64,000 bases of DNA, taken from positions 372,001 to 436,000 of the forward strand of contig NZ_JAUQON010000002.1 of assembly GCF_030580955.1 (NCBI RefSeq), in the 5' to 3' direction. The notes below the pieces were generated by a model. The model ran no database searches. It was given only the letters and a program-made list of their open reading frames with translations, and had not been told where the DNA came from. A program made the position numbers and the translations under genes. Position 1 is the stretch's first letter, and each line of letters opens with the position of its first letter. The stretch is from Hymenobacter convexus (lineage in GTDB: Bacteria; Bacteroidota; Bacteroidia; Cytophagales; Hymenobacteraceae). This document shows, piece by piece, positions 54,474-63,882 of the stretch.

Positions 54474-55901
54474 ATGTCAGTTGAAACGGCCCAACAGCGC
54501 GATGTTCTGGTTATCGGAGCCGGCATTGGTGGTCTAAGCGCGAGCATCCGGCTGACGCGGTTGGGCTACAAGGTGCAAGTGCTGGAGGCGCGGGCCAGCG
54601 CGGGCGGGTTGGCCTCGGGCGTGGAGGCGGGTGGCTTTGTGCTTGATGCCGGGCCGTATATCATGCTCGACAAGCCGGGGCTGGATTGGGCATTTCAACA
54701 GCTGGGCCTTTCCACGGCTGATTTAGGGCTGACACTCATTGAATCGGTGTACCACGTGCTGCACGAGGACGGCCGCACCACCGCCTTCGACCACAGCCTG
54801 AACACGACGGCGGCCCGCTTCGAGGCCGTTTACGCGGGCAGCGGTGCGCAGTACAAGGCTCTGGTGAAGCACACGTTTGCCATTCACCAAAACCTCAAGC
54901 CGTTCACGTTCAAAACCAGCCCCGGCGTGTGGGACGTGCTGCGCAACGGCGCGCTGCGGCACGTACCGTTCCTGCTCAGCTCGCTCGACAGGGTGCTGAA
55001 GCAGTCGGGCCTGCCGGAACCGGTGCGCAAGGGCATCAGCATCTGGACGCACGTGGCCGGGCAGCCGGTGGCGCAGGCGCCCAGCCCCATGGCCTTCGTG
55101 CCCGGCCTGTTTCACGAAGTGGGCGCCTACTATCCAAAGGGCGGCATGCAAAGTGTGGCCACGCTGCTGGAAAAAGCGGCGCGGGCCGCCGGGGTTGCTA
55201 TTCAATACCATACCAAAGTCGCTCGCATCCGCACGGCGCACGGCCGGGTGACGGGCGTGGAAACCACCACCGGCGAATTTATCCCGGCCGATGCCCTCGT
55301 GTCCAATTCCAACGGCATCGGCACCTACACGGAGCTGCTGGAGAATTTCAAGCCCGCCGAAAAAGCGAAGCTGCGCCGGCTGCCGCTGCAGTCGCCCGGC
55401 GTGTGCGTGTACCTGGCGGTGCAGGGCCGCAACCCGCCGTACTACATCCGTTTCAAGCTCAATGGCACCGGCTGCACGGCCTTCGTACAGCCGGGTCTGC
55501 TGGAACCCGGCCTCGGACAGGACGGCTGGTACCCGGCCCGCCTCATTGCCCCGCTCGACCACGCCACGGCCGCCGCCCTGGGCGAAGCAGGCCAGCACAC
55601 GCTAATGGACCAGTTGCTGGCCGAGCCGTGGTGGCAGGAAAACATCGGTGCCTACCGCGTGCTGCACCGCCGCACCACCTTCGAATGGGGCCGCGAATAC
55701 ACGCTCTACCACGACAGCATGAACCCGGTGATGACGGCCCGTTTTATGCTGAAAGGCCGCATTGCCCACCGCAGCCCGCACGTGCGCGGCCTTTACCTGG
55801 CCGGCAGTTCCACGCATCCGGGCCAGTGGGTGAGCTTCTGCGCCATCTCGGGCGTGCTCGCGGCCGATTGCCTGGCCCAGGACTTCCCCGCCCATGCTTG
55901 A
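54474..55901 (+). CDS. CrtI-like FAD-dependent desaturase/oxidoreductase
   Basis: A 475-residue flavoprotein of the phytoene-desaturase superfamily. The FAD-binding motif is VLVIGAGIGGLSASIRLTRL (about 11-30) with VLEARASAGGLASGV; the C-terminal motif GLYLAGSSTHPGQWVSFCAI (about 442-461) is the classic CrtI-family end. The family desaturates, isomerises or oxidises carotenoids and related polyenes. There is no phytoene synthase here, so the substrate could be another isoprenoid. It overlaps the alpha/beta hydrolase gene by 8 bases, so the two are co-translated. Confidence 0.88.
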   Translation: MSVETAQQRDVLVIGAGIGGLSASIRLTRLGYKVQVLEARASAGGLASGVEAGGFVLDAGPYIMLDKPGLDWAFQQLGLSTADLGLTLIESVYHVLHEDGRTTAFDHSLNTTAARFEAVYAGSGAQYKALVKHTFAIHQNLKPFTFKTSPGVWDVLRNGALRHVPFLLSSLDRVLKQSGLPEPVRKGISIWTHVAGQPVAQAPSPMAFVPGLFHEVGAYYPKGGMQSVATLLEKAARAAGVAIQYHTKVARIRTAHGRVTGVETTTGEFIPADALVSNSNGIGTYTELLENFKPAEKAKLRRLPLQSPGVCVYLAVQGRNPPYYIRFKLNGTGCTAFVQPGLLEPGLGQDGWYPARLIAPLDHATAAALGEAGQHTLMDQLLAEPWWQENIGAYRVLHRRTTFEWGREYTLYHDSMNPVMTARFMLKGRIAHRSPHVRGLYLAGSSTHPGQWVSFCAISGVLAADCLAQDFPAHA

Positions 55902-56772
55902 TACCGCGCTCGAAACCCACCAGCAGCACCCGGTGCGCGTGGCCCGCTTGGGCCAGGGCGAAGCCGTGGTACTGCTGCACGGCTACCCCGAAAACCTGCA
56001 GGTGTTCAGTGCGCTAGCGCCACTGTTGAGTATTAATAAGCAGGTTGTGGCCTTCGATTGGCCCGGCATGGGCTACAGCGAGGCCTGGCCCGGTGGCGCC
56101 ACACCGCTGCTGATGGCGAAGCATTTGCGGCAACTGCTGGACGACTGGCAGATTGAAAAAGCTCACCTCGTGGGCCAGGACATGGGCGGGCAGCCCGCTC
56201 TGGTGTTCGCGGCCGAATACCCCGAGCGGGTGCTCAGCCTGACGGTGATGAACTCGCTGGTGAGCAGCGAAGCCGCTACCTCGTGGGAAATAACGTGGCT
56301 GCGCCGGTTTGGCGTCAACCGCCTGCTGTTGCGGCACTTTCCGCGGCTGATTTTCTGGCGGGCGCTGCACACGTTTCTGCCGCGCACGGCGGCGCTGGCG
56401 CCCACCATTCGCCAGGACTTATGGCGCGCATTCCGCCAAGCCAGCGTGCGCGATTTCATCGTGCGAATGTGCGCCGGCTACGAAGCCCAGCTGCCGCGCC
56501 TGCCCAAGTGGTACCGCCGCGTGCAGTGTCCCACGTTGATTTTGTGGGCCGAGCGCGCCAAACATTTTCCCCTGGCCCACGCCACATATTTGCAGACGCA
56601 GGTTCCGCAGGCCCAGCTGGTGGTGGTGCGCAACGGCACGCATTGGATGGCAGTGGCGCAGCCTGGGGAAGTGGCCGCGCATATTCAGCGCTTCCACCAA
56701 AGCGTCAGTAATTCAGGGCATATACCTGCGAAAACTGCCGTTCCACCAGCCGGGCCGGCGCGGCCCGCATAG
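55894..56772 (+). CDS. Alpha/beta hydrolase with an Asp nucleophile (epoxide hydrolase/dehalogenase-like)
   Basis: A 292-residue protein with the alpha/beta hydrolase core. The oxyanion motif is HGYPE (29-33); the nucleophile elbow is GQDMGG with Asp96 in place of Ser, the mark of epoxide hydrolases and haloalkane/fluoroacetate dehalogenases. The catalytic His lies in NGTHWMAV near residue 249. A cap region (about 130-210) is rich in Arg and Trp. It starts inside the end of the CrtI-like gene (8-base overlap), hinting that it acts on an epoxide or related product of that enzyme; that link is inference. Its last 68 bases overlap the convergent monooxygenase gene. Confidence 0.88.
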   Translation: MLDTALETHQQHPVRVARLGQGEAVVLLHGYPENLQVFSALAPLLSINKQVVAFDWPGMGYSEAWPGGATPLLMAKHLRQLLDDWQIEKAHLVGQDMGGQPALVFAAEYPERVLSLTVMNSLVSSEAATSWEITWLRRFGVNRLLLRHFPRLIFWRALHTFLPRTAALAPTIRQDLWRAFRQASVRDFIVRMCAGYEAQLPRLPKWYRRVQCPTLILWAERAKHFPLAHATYLQTQVPQAQLVVVRNGTHWMAVAQPGEVAAHIQRFHQSVSNSGHIPAKTAVPPAGPARPA

Positions 56773-57844
56773 CGAAGTTGCGCAGCGCTGCCGCCGGGCC
56801 GGTCCAGTAGCCCACGCGGCCCAGCAGGCGCGAGGTGTGCACGATGTGCCGGGCCTTGGGCTGGCGCAGGCGTTGCAGAGCGGCGAAGGCCTGCTCGGGC
56901 GTGGCCTCCTGGTGCAGGCACTGGGCCAGGGCGTAGGCGTCTTCCACCGCCTGGCAGCCGCCTTGGCCCATGTAGGGCGTGGCGGCGTGGGCGGCGTCGC
57001 CAATGAGGCAGACGCGGCCCCGGCTCCACTGCGGAATGGGGTCGAAGTCAGCAATTTCGTTGTGGATGATGCGCGCCTCGTCGGCCGCCGCCAGAATGGC
57101 GGGCACGGGGTAAGCGAAATTTTCAAAAATGGACTGCAGGCCGGCCTTCAGCTCGTGGCGCGAAGCCAGGCGGCCGGATTTCACCACCGCAAACCAATCG
57201 ACTACCCCGTCGGCTACTTCTGAGAAGCCGAAGCGTACGCCCTGCGCCCAGGCCTCGGTGATGGACTGCTTGAAGGCCGGTACCAGCTGCAGCTCGGCCA
57301 TGCCTCGCCATACCTCGTGCCCCGTGCCGGCAAAGCGCACCTCCGAAAACAACTGCCCGCGCACCGGCGAGTGCACCCCGTCGGCCGCTACCACGAAGCT
57401 GGCCTCGATGGTGCTGCCATCGGCGAAGGCGACGGCCACGCCCGCGGGGCTTTCGGTGATGGTGGTGCAGGACTTGGCCAGCAGTACGTTGGCCGGGTCG
57501 ACTTCGGCCAGCAGCAGCGCTTGCAGCCGGGCACGGGTAATGGCCGTGGTGGTGAAGCCGAACTGCTGCCGCACGCGTGCCTGGTTGGTGCGCAGCAGCG
57601 GGCGCATCTGGCCATCCACAATCTGAATGTTGCGCAGCGGCACCCCGGCGGCGTTTATTTTCTCCGCCAGGCCCAGGCGCTGGAATACCTGCATGGCGTT
57701 GGGCGCCATCCAGATGCCGGCGCCGAGGGGCATTATTTGGGGCGCGGCCTCGCATACTCGTACGGCCATGCCGCGCTGCTGCAGGGCCACGGCCGCCGTG
57801 AGCCCGGCAATGCCGCCGCCAATGATGAGCCCGGAAACCTGCAT
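56705..57844 (-). CDS. FAD-dependent monooxygenase (UbiH/salicylate-hydroxylase-like)
   Basis: A 379-residue class A flavin hydroxylase. The dinucleotide-binding motif GGGIAGLTAAVALQQRG is at residues 9-25, the DG motif is VVAADGVHSPVRG (about 157-169) and the GD motif is CLIGDAAHAATPYMGQGGCQ (about 280-299). Such enzymes use NAD(P)H and O2 to hydroxylate or epoxidise aromatic or polyene substrates; zeaxanthin epoxidase and tetracycline-modifying TetX belong to the same family. The start at 57844 was chosen because the FAD fold begins there. It converges on, and overlaps by 68 bases, the alpha/beta hydrolase gene, an arrangement that invites antisense effects. Confidence 0.9.
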   Translation of the reverse strand: MQVSGLIIGGGIAGLTAAVALQQRGMAVRVCEAAPQIMPLGAGIWMAPNAMQVFQRLGLAEKINAAGVPLRNIQIVDGQMRPLLRTNQARVRQQFGFTTTAITRARLQALLLAEVDPANVLLAKSCTTITESPAGVAVAFADGSTIEASFVVAADGVHSPVRGQLFSEVRFAGTGHEVWRGMAELQLVPAFKQSITEAWAQGVRFGFSEVADGVVDWFAVVKSGRLASRHELKAGLQSIFENFAYPVPAILAAADEARIIHNEIADFDPIPQWSRGRVCLIGDAAHAATPYMGQGGCQAVEDAYALAQCLHQEATPEQAFAALQRLRQPKARHIVHTSRLLGRVGYWTGPAAALRNFAMRAAPARLVERQFSQVYALNY

Positions 57845-57895
57845 ACCTGCGAAGGAACAACCCAAAAGCTGCGGCGCAAAAAAACGGGAAGCCGC

Positions 57896-60800
57896 TTAGC
57901 CCAGCGGCAGCTTTACTACCACCGCAAAGCCCGTGGGCTGGGGCTGGTAGCACACGGTGCCGCCCACGGCGCGGGCGCGGGCCTGCATGTTGGCCAGGCC
58001 GTGGCCGCCGGGGCGGGGCTGGCCGTCGTGGCCACGCCCGTCGTCAGTCATGGTCAGTAGCAGGCCCGTCGGGTTGGGGGCCAAGGTCACGATGACGGTG
58101 GTGGCCTGGGCATGCTTCACCACGTTGTGCAGCGCTTCTTTATAGATGAGGTAGAAATTATGCACTACATCAGGGCCCAGCTCGGGGTTGGGCAGGTCGG
58201 GGGATACCTGAAAGCGTACGTTGAGGCCGGCGGGGGGCAGTACCTCCTGGGCGTGGTCGCGCATGCGGGCCAGCAGCTGGCTCAGGCGCAGGTGCTCGGC
58301 GTCGAGGCCCCACACCACGTCGCTCATCTGCTGGGCGGCCTGGCGCGAGGCCGCAGCCAGCGCGTCGAGCCGGGCCACGGTTTGGGCCGGGCTGTGGGGC
58401 GTTTCGCGCAGCAGGCTGCTGTGCATGCTGATTTGGGTGAGCAGATTGCCCACATCGTCGTGCAGGTCGGCAGCAATGCGCTGGCGCAGGGCGTGTTCGG
58501 CCTGCCAGTACCGCTCGCGCTGCCGGCCGCGGCGCTGCTGCCACTGGTACACCCCGCCGGCCGCCAGTGCCACCAGGAGGCCCGTGAGCGTGGCCCACAC
58601 GCCGGGCCGCCGCCACCAGTAGGTACGCGCCCGCACCGGCACGCGCAGCACGTTGCGGGCGGGTGCGCCCAGTTCGGTCTCGCCCCTGATTTCGAGGGTG
58701 TAGTCGCCCGGGTCCAGCCCTTGCAGGCGCAGGCGGTTGCCGGTGCCCAGCTCTTGCCAGGGCGCGGGCCCGCTGCCCAGCAAGCGGTAGGCAAAGCGGC
58801 CCAACTGAGCTCCAATGTCGTCGCTCATACCCAGGGATAAGTCGGCGAAGGCGTCGCCGGGGGCCAGTTCCAGCCCTTGGGGCAGGGCGCCGGCCAGGTA
58901 ATCGGTGCGGATGGTGTCGGGCTGGGCGTGGTGCTGGGTGAGGCTGGTGAGCAGCAGTCGGGGTCGGTACCCAGCCGTGGCCAGGTCCTGGGGCACGAGG
59001 ACGCTCAGCCCGCCCACCCCGCCCACGTACAGGCGCTGCCGCACCGAGTCGTACCAGCCCGATTGGCGGTTTAGCTCGTTGGTGGCCAGGCCTTCGGCAG
59101 TGGTCAGGTCGCTGCGCCGGCCGGTGCGCGGCTCGTAGCGCACCAGGCCGTTGTGGGTGCCCACCCACAGCACCCGGCCCGGCGCGGGGGCCAGCACAAA
59201 GGCCACTGCTTCGCTGGGCAGGCCCTGGCCCAGCGTGAGCTGCCGTTGCACACCCCGCCGGGGGTTCAACAGCAGCAGGCCGGCGTCGAGGGTGCCTACC
59301 CACACGCTGTCGGGGTGGGTGGCCAGCACGCAGCGCATCAAAAGGGTGGGCAAGCGGTAGGGGGCCGGCTCGTCGGGGCCATAGTGGCGCAGGGCGCCGG
59401 TGGTGGGCTGCAGGCAATAGAGCCCGCGGTTGGTGGCCAGCCACAGCTCGCCGCCGGCGCCTTCGCTCATTGATTCTATCTCGCAGCGGTGCAGCGGCCA
59501 GGCCGGGTCACCTTCGTGGTAGCGGCGGCGCGTGCGATGAACCAGGTCGAGCTGAAACAATCCTTCCTGACCGCCCGCCCACAGCTGCCCCGCCCGGGCG
59601 CGCAGCAGGCAGAAAGTGGTTTTGCCTACAAGGTCGGGGTGCGGTCCGGGCCACGTAATTTCCTGAAACTGCTGCCCGGTCAGCAGCACTACGCCGCTAT
59701 TTTCAAGCCCAATCACCAAGCGTGCATCGGGCAGGCGGAGGCTGCAAAACCACACACCCTCGGGCGCCCCGGTCGGCCAGGGGTGCAGGTGCGAGGGCGG
59801 GCCAGAGCCTGTGCCGGCCGCCGTGCCCGGCCAGCGCCGCAGGGAGGCCATTGGGCTGTCGGCCGCCTGCGTAAATGTGCCTGCGTAGGTGCCCACCATC
59901 AGCCGGCCATCGGCTAGCCGGCCGATGGTGCGGGTGCTGAGGTGCTGCCCGCCCACCACCGGCAGCGCCTGAATGGGCGCCTGCCGGGGCCACAGCTTTA
60001 CCACGCCCGGCATGCCCTCGGCAAAGGCCCAGAAGCCCGTCCGGTCGCGGTTGAAGCACAGCCAGCCGTTCCATTCCCAGGCCAGCTTGAGCAGCGTGCG
60101 TTGCAACCGCGGCGGCTGCCGCTGCCGCCGGATGGACAAGGCCAGTAGCTCACCTTGCCCCAGCCAGTACCAGGTGCTATCCAGCTCCAGCACGTCGAGG
60201 TGCGGCACGGCCGCCGAGAAACGGCCGCGCGGCCAGCGGGCCAGCACGCGCGGGCGCTGCCCGGCCCGGTGCTCTACCAGGGCGCTGTCGATGAGGTAGT
60301 AGGGGCCGTGAGGCAGGTGCAGCGGGTGGTCGGCCACCTGCGCCCGGCGCGCGCCGGTTGTCGTCCGCACCCGGTAGCGGTGGCTGCTGCCGGGCAGGGG
60401 CTGCACGCGCCCGTCCGGCAGCAGGCGCCAGTTCTGCTCCGCGCCAAACAGCAGCAGCCCCGCCGAATCGGGCTCGATGGCCAACAACACGCCCTGCTGG
60501 TGCTCCAGCACCAGCTGCGGGAGTTGCCGGGGGTGCCGCAGCGGCAGCCGGTAAAGCTGGTAAGGGTTGACTCCCCGCGCAATCCAGAGCGCACCCCGAT
60601 GGAGCAGCAGTGCACTGCGCCAGGTGCCGCTACGGGGAGGCACGGGCACCTGGCGCAGCTCGCCGGTGGCGGGCACAAAGGCATATAGGCCGTTGTACAT
60701 GCCTATCCACACGGTGCCGGCCGAGTCGGCCACTACCCGGGTGGCCTCGCCGCTCAGGTGAGGGCCCTGCCGGACCAGTTGGTTGAGGGGTATCAGCTGC

Positions 60801-60985
60801 CGGCCGTCGTAGCGAAACATGCCTTGCCGGGCGGCCACCCAGGCAAAGCCTACCGGGTCGCTGCTAATGTCGCGGATGCCCACCGTGCTCAGCGCGCGGT
60901 CGGGCTGCTGCTCCAGTGACTGGGCCCGTGCTGCCGGCCCGGCCAATAGCAGCCAGCAGCCTATCAGCCAGTATAGCGTTTTCAT
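57896..60985 (-). CDS. Two-component sensor kinase with periplasmic propeller (Reg_prop/Y_Y_Y, HisKA_3)
   Basis: A 1029-residue hybrid-style sensor. A signal peptide (MKTLYWLIGCWLLLAGPAARAQ) leads to two-component regulator-propeller repeats (about 30-680, units such as VWIGMYNGLYAF, LWAGGQEGLFQL, VLWVGTHNGLVRYEP). A Y_Y_Y-type domain follows (FAYRLLGSGPAPWQELGT), a membrane segment (about 795-815), a HisKA_3 dimerisation domain with His near 840 (RIAADLHDDVGNLLTQISMH) and an ATPase with the N-box KEALHNVVKHA and TDDGRG. There is no receiver domain, and no response regulator lies beside it, so its partner is elsewhere. The ligand, often a polymer in this architecture, is unknown. Confidence 0.9.
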   Translation of the reverse strand: MKTLYWLIGCWLLLAGPAARAQSLEQQPDRALSTVGIRDISSDPVGFAWVAARQGMFRYDGRQLIPLNQLVRQGPHLSGEATRVVADSAGTVWIGMYNGLYAFVPATGELRQVPVPPRSGTWRSALLLHRGALWIARGVNPYQLYRLPLRHPRQLPQLVLEHQQGVLLAIEPDSAGLLLFGAEQNWRLLPDGRVQPLPGSSHRYRVRTTTGARRAQVADHPLHLPHGPYYLIDSALVEHRAGQRPRVLARWPRGRFSAAVPHLDVLELDSTWYWLGQGELLALSIRRQRQPPRLQRTLLKLAWEWNGWLCFNRDRTGFWAFAEGMPGVVKLWPRQAPIQALPVVGGQHLSTRTIGRLADGRLMVGTYAGTFTQAADSPMASLRRWPGTAAGTGSGPPSHLHPWPTGAPEGVWFCSLRLPDARLVIGLENSGVVLLTGQQFQEITWPGPHPDLVGKTTFCLLRARAGQLWAGGQEGLFQLDLVHRTRRRYHEGDPAWPLHRCEIESMSEGAGGELWLATNRGLYCLQPTTGALRHYGPDEPAPYRLPTLLMRCVLATHPDSVWVGTLDAGLLLLNPRRGVQRQLTLGQGLPSEAVAFVLAPAPGRVLWVGTHNGLVRYEPRTGRRSDLTTAEGLATNELNRQSGWYDSVRQRLYVGGVGGLSVLVPQDLATAGYRPRLLLTSLTQHHAQPDTIRTDYLAGALPQGLELAPGDAFADLSLGMSDDIGAQLGRFAYRLLGSGPAPWQELGTGNRLRLQGLDPGDYTLEIRGETELGAPARNVLRVPVRARTYWWRRPGVWATLTGLLVALAAGGVYQWQQRRGRQRERYWQAEHALRQRIAADLHDDVGNLLTQISMHSSLLRETPHSPAQTVARLDALAAASRQAAQQMSDVVWGLDAEHLRLSQLLARMRDHAQEVLPPAGLNVRFQVSPDLPNPELGPDVVHNFYLIYKEALHNVVKHAQATTVIVTLAPNPTGLLLTMTDDGRGHDGQPRPGGHGLANMQARARAVGGTVCYQPQPTGFAVVVKLPLG

Positions 60986-61425
60986 TTGCTTAAGCACCGC
61001 CCGGCCCGGCCGGCAATTCGACAAAGGGAAAGCGCAAACAGGGTAGCTGTTATTTTCATATTATTAAGAAAAAATTATATGTTATAACGCAACAGTACGA
61101 CAGAAACGCTGGAGATAAAAGTGTTTGGAAACCTTGCGTTTCGTTCAGCCCTGGTCTGCTTCGCGAAACGGTTCGCCTTTCCGAAATACCCAAAAAAGAA
61201 GTACGCAAAGAGAACCGCTATGCCGGGGCAATTCTGCTTATTAGTATTGGTAGTCAATTGGTTGAGTTCCTTGGGCTCGCTAGGGCTTTCGCCGGTACTT
61301 ACCAGGTGCAGATTGCGTCGCATAGCAGTTTGCTTCGTCTCTCATGTGCTGGAGCTACCCATCCGGCATGAAAAAAGGGCTGACCCGTTCAGGTCAGCCC
61401 TTCTTAGCAGCAAGCAGGCAAACAG
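60986..61425. other. 440-base intergenic region, partly AT-rich
   Basis: It is the upstream region of the sensor kinase gene and holds the terminator of the gene ending at 61426 (61371-61403). The stretch 61048-61090 is AT-rich. Overlapping short open frames on both strands exist at 61075-61471, but they show no recognisable domain and I do not call them. Confidence 0.55.
61371..61403 (-). terminator. Terminator after the last T9SS type A protein gene
   Basis: Read leftwards, AAGGGCTGACCTGAACGGGTCAGCCCTTTTTT forms a stem (AGGGCTGACC/GGTCAGCCCT) followed by T, 22 bases after the stop codon. Confidence 0.85.
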
Positions 61426-63882
61426 TTATTCAACGACTACGCGCTTCACCACGCGGGCATCGCCGGTCTGAAGCTGGAGCGCATACACGCCGGCGGCCAG
61501 GCCGCGCACGTCGAACTCAGCCGCTCCGCCGGTAGCCGGCAGGCCCAGCTGCCGGGCGTGCACCACCTGGCCTAGGGCATTGAGCAGCGTGGCTGTAGCG
61601 GCGCCGAGCGGGCCGGCGGGCACCGCTAGGGTGAAAGTGCCGTGGGCCGGGTTGGGCGACAGGCCCAGTGTGGCGGCCAGCGCTTCGTTGCGGGTGCCAG
61701 TCACCACGGCCAGGCGCACGTTATCGATGCCGATGTCGGTCGAGCCCTGGTCGCCGGTTGCCTGGAAGCGGATAACCGTGGTGGGCGAATTGCTGGCCAG
61801 CGTGGCTGAGTAGGTGGCAAAAGTGGCGCTGGTGCCCAGGGTGAGCACCGGGACCGGGCTGAAGGTGGCCCCGCCGTCGGTGCTCACCAGCACGTCCAGC
61901 AGGTCGGTGCCGCTGGGGTTCACGTAGTCGAACGTGAGTTGTTTGGGGCCGGCCGAACTGCTCATGTTCACGTACAGCAAGAGGTTGCCCGTTGTGGACA
62001 GCGGGGCCCCGTAGGTGTGGAAGCGGGCCGAGTGGGCGCCCTGGCTGCTGACCGGGGCGTAAATCCCCATCAGCGGCGTTCCCCAGGAAGCTGCGGTGCC
62101 ATCGTCGTCGCGGCGCCACGACTGGTCACCGGTCGAAGGAGAACTGCGCCAAGAGGCCCCCGGGCGGTCCTGAATGCCGCCGTCGTCCTGCCAGGTGCCT
62201 TCGAAGCCTTCTGCCAGGGGCAGGGAGGCGTAGGCTGCCGGGGCCGGCAGGGTGAGTAAGGTGCCTCGCAGGGGCAGGGACGTTTGGCCAGCGCCACCGC
62301 AAGCATTTCTCAAATCGAAATCGTAAAGCGTGGCGGGGCTCAGGCCGCTCACCGCCAGGGTGCCGGTGGTATCCGTCACCGTCGTGGACGGGCCGCCCCC
62401 GGTTGAGTACGAGAGGACGAGGCCGGTAGCGCCGGCAAGGGTGGCCCTGAATCCGGTCGGGCTGATGTTCGAAAACACCTTGTTGGCATCGGTGGGTGGG
62501 GGGCACAGGGCCGCCGGCACCGTCACGGCTTCCAGCATGTACCGAACCCGAGAGCTCAGGCCGTTGTCAGAAAATAGCGTGGGAGTGGTGGAAGAGCCCG
62601 AGTAAAAAGCGCCCGTGCGGCCCGGCCCGTCGGGCTGGGTGCCCAGCGGATAATACTGGACAACCGGGCCGGTCTGGTACGTCTGAACCAGCCCCACGAA
62701 CACGGCACCTGCCGGGAGCGACACCAGGTGGAGAAGGGGCAGCGACACATAGGAGTTGAGTTCGCCCGCCGTCACCACGTGGTCGGCCGAGCGGGCCAGC
62801 ACGCGGCCCGAAAGGGGCTCCATCACCACGCCGTACACGGTTTTGCCCACAGTGGTTTCGCTTGTGCCGCCGCCGTTCACCAGGTAGGCCCGCACGTGCG
62901 ACACGCTGAGCGGCTCATCGTTGAGAAAGCGGGTGATAAACACATTGTTATGCGGCGCGGTGGAGGTGGGAGGCGCAAAGCCGCGGGAAGATTGTGCCGG
63001 GCCCGCATCGGCATAGGAATACGTGTCGGCGTTCACCACCTGCGTCACGGCCCGGGTGTTGTTGGTGTTGTTGCCGTCGGCCGGAATGCTCACCGTCACG
63101 GTGTTGGTGCCAGCGATGCTGGGCGCAAAGCTCGGGAAGGTCACGGTTGTACTGCTGCCGCCGGCGAGCGCGGCAATGGTTTGGGTAGTGTAGAAGGAAT
63201 TGGCCCCCGTGATGGTAAGGGCAACCGTTACGGGGGCTTGGGTGCTCAGGCCCTGGTTGGTCACCACTGCCCGCACCCAGTGGGGCGCCCCTTGCGGAAT
63301 AGGCAGCTGGGTGAGCGTCTGAACGGCATCCACCGACAGGTCGTTGGTGGGCGAAACCTGGGTGGCGCAAATCGTGAAAGCACCCGCAGTATCCGAAGAG
63401 TCGTAGCCCGACACGCAAACGTAATAATACGTGCTGGGCGTCAGGCGTTCCAGCACCAGCCGCGGCGCCTGGGTATTGTTCGTGGGCCCGGCCGCACAGC
63501 CGATGGCCGTGAATGGGCCGGCCGTGCCGCCCGTGCTGGAGAACACCCGCACCTGGCCCGCTGCGGTGCCCGTCACGGTGATGGCGGCCGCCGTGCTGCC
63601 GGGGCCAATGGAGTCGGTCGTGAACCGGAACCACACGTCTTTGGGGGCGACGGCGACGCCGCAGCCGGGGTTGGTGTAGCCCCACGTGGCGGCGGCCGTA
63701 GCGGTAGCGCCCACGTTGGTGGCGACGGTGGGAGTGCTGGTACTGGTGGCGTTCAGGAACAGGTAAATGGCCCGCGTTGGGTCGTCATTCACCGGAGCCT
63801 GCGCGCCGGCGACGAGTGGCAGCAACAAAACGGCCAACATCAGGCTGGCACGGCTGATTCGGTTTAGTAAAGCAACGCGCAT
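61426..63882 (-). CDS. Large secreted protein with CARDB-like domain and T9SS type A tail
   Basis: A 818-residue protein. The ATG at 63882 gives a signal peptide (MRVALLNRISRASLMLAVLL...AGAQ). Residues 30-170 form a PPC-like beta domain (APKDVWFRFTTDSIGPGSTA, YYYVCVSGYD). Then come a CARDB-like domain (NDLSVDAVQTLTQLP ... APVTVALTITGANS, about 180-290), a long beta-rich part, a fibronectin-type-III-like unit (FDLRNACGGAGQTS) and a MAM/jelly-roll-like domain (about 560-715). The type A tail follows (LGLSPNPAHGTFTLAVP ... GVYALQLQTGDARVVKRVVV). It should be exported by the type IX system. Function unknown; it ends near the window edge but is complete. Confidence 0.88.
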   Translation of the reverse strand: MRVALLNRISRASLMLAVLLLPLVAGAQAPVNDDPTRAIYLFLNATSTSTPTVATNVGATATAAATWGYTNPGCGVAVAPKDVWFRFTTDSIGPGSTAAAITVTGTAAGQVRVFSSTGGTAGPFTAIGCAAGPTNNTQAPRLVLERLTPSTYYYVCVSGYDSSDTAGAFTICATQVSPTNDLSVDAVQTLTQLPIPQGAPHWVRAVVTNQGLSTQAPVTVALTITGANSFYTTQTIAALAGGSSTTVTFPSFAPSIAGTNTVTVSIPADGNNTNNTRAVTQVVNADTYSYADAGPAQSSRGFAPPTSTAPHNNVFITRFLNDEPLSVSHVRAYLVNGGGTSETTVGKTVYGVVMEPLSGRVLARSADHVVTAGELNSYVSLPLLHLVSLPAGAVFVGLVQTYQTGPVVQYYPLGTQPDGPGRTGAFYSGSSTTPTLFSDNGLSSRVRYMLEAVTVPAALCPPPTDANKVFSNISPTGFRATLAGATGLVLSYSTGGGPSTTVTDTTGTLAVSGLSPATLYDFDLRNACGGAGQTSLPLRGTLLTLPAPAAYASLPLAEGFEGTWQDDGGIQDRPGASWRSSPSTGDQSWRRDDDGTAASWGTPLMGIYAPVSSQGAHSARFHTYGAPLSTTGNLLLYVNMSSSAGPKQLTFDYVNPSGTDLLDVLVSTDGGATFSPVPVLTLGTSATFATYSATLASNSPTTVIRFQATGDQGSTDIGIDNVRLAVVTGTRNEALAATLGLSPNPAHGTFTLAVPAGPLGAATATLLNALGQVVHARQLGLPATGGAAEFDVRGLAAGVYALQLQTGDARVVKRVVVE

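Noticed and set aside
61075-61471. Overlapping open frames on both strands (82 and 116 residues) in a partly AT-rich gap
   Set aside because: Neither has a recognisable domain, a convincing signal or membrane plan, or a supported start; the plus-strand one runs through a terminator and into the next gene's antisense strand.
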